Origin: an uncultured Roseburia sp.
GTDB lineage: Bacteria > Bacillota > Clostridia > Lachnospirales > Lachnospiraceae
NCBI GenBank assembly: GCA_934317215.1
Contig: CAKREH010000019.1
Span: forward strand, 1 to 64,000
Length of the DNA: 64,000 bases
Direction: 5' to 3'
The notes under the pieces are model-generated. The model was not told the origin of the DNA, did no database searches, and was given only the letters and a program-made list of their open reading frames with translations. The position numbers and the translations under genes are program-made. Position 1 is the first letter of the stretch; the number at the start of each line of letters is the position of its first letter. Positions 63,960 to 64,000 of the stretch are shown piece by piece.

Positions 63960-64000
63960 TGTTTTTCTCCCTTATTCTGTTTTTCATTTACGATTTTACG

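Overview
The window looks like chromosomal DNA of a flagellated, Gram-positive gut Clostridium of the family Lachnospiraceae, most like Roseburia. This is an inference from gene content and order: an LL-diaminopimelate aminotransferase lysine route, LuxS, a DUF6033 protein, an orphan MsmK/UgpC sugar-transport ATPase next to a CdaR-type regulator, the ylqF-rnhB-ylqG-ylqH block, the ireB-ruvX-DUF1292-(mltG)-trmR-U32 block, a spore photoproduct lyase homologue, and strong AGGAGG-type ribosome binding sites. Nearly all genes lie on the minus strand. The plus-strand exceptions are thrE, a lysR gene, an HPr-like gene, a 59-residue small protein and luxS. I saw no rRNA, tRNA, CRISPR array, prophage or transposase.

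Layout. 0.2-5.3 kb: a CPBP protease-like membrane protein coupled to a second type IIA topoisomerase pair (ParC/ParE-like). 5.3-7.7 kb: CdaR-family regulator and MsmK ATPase. 7.9-11.9 kb: SDR oxidoreductase, a HEPN/MNT toxin-antitoxin-like pair, an SPL radical-SAM enzyme overlapping a nucleoside-phosphorylase-fold gene, and dUTPase. 11.9-14.9 kb: gpsA-plsY-der. 15-18.3 kb: a YtrA-type GntR regulator with its ABC transporter and a visible operator. 18.4-27.4 kb: M42 peptidase, pgeF, yraN, the FlhB-like and FliK-like genes, rnhB, two signal peptidases flanking ylqF, and trpS. 27.5-33.2 kb: single-domain response regulator, DUF6033, thrE, purA, an unknown gene and a YoaK-type membrane protein. 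33.3-37.4 kb: a LysR regulator and a visibly decayed BMP-type nucleoside ABC importer. 37.4-47 kb: YtvI, a lactonase, then the conserved tRNA-modification/RNase J/RuvX/IreB/MtaB cluster. 47-52 kb: HPr-like protein, thiI with its cysteine desulfurase, rsmE-prmA, then the largest gene-poor stretch (51,673-52,238), which holds a 294-bp imperfect palindrome. 52.2-56.4 kb: small protein, amino-acid ABC transporter with a rearranged binding domain, and a divergent nucleosidase/luxS pair of the activated methyl cycle. 56.4-64 kb: membrane-anchored XRE regulator, thrH, a J-domain-like protein, an HD-GYP protein, dapL and two GNAT acetyltransferases.

Most striking points: (1) the palindromic element at 51,917-52,210 and several short dispersed repeats that share its CACCTTTTGAC end motif or form hairpins; (2) the substrate-binding domain at 53,200-54,741, whose two halves run in swapped order before the permease; (3) the BMP transporter locus damaged by two separate losses; (4) an HPr-like protein that keeps the regulatory serine but has lost the phosphocarrier histidine. 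Several starts were moved downstream of the longest ORF because a good ribosome binding site precedes the internal start; these are noted entry by entry.
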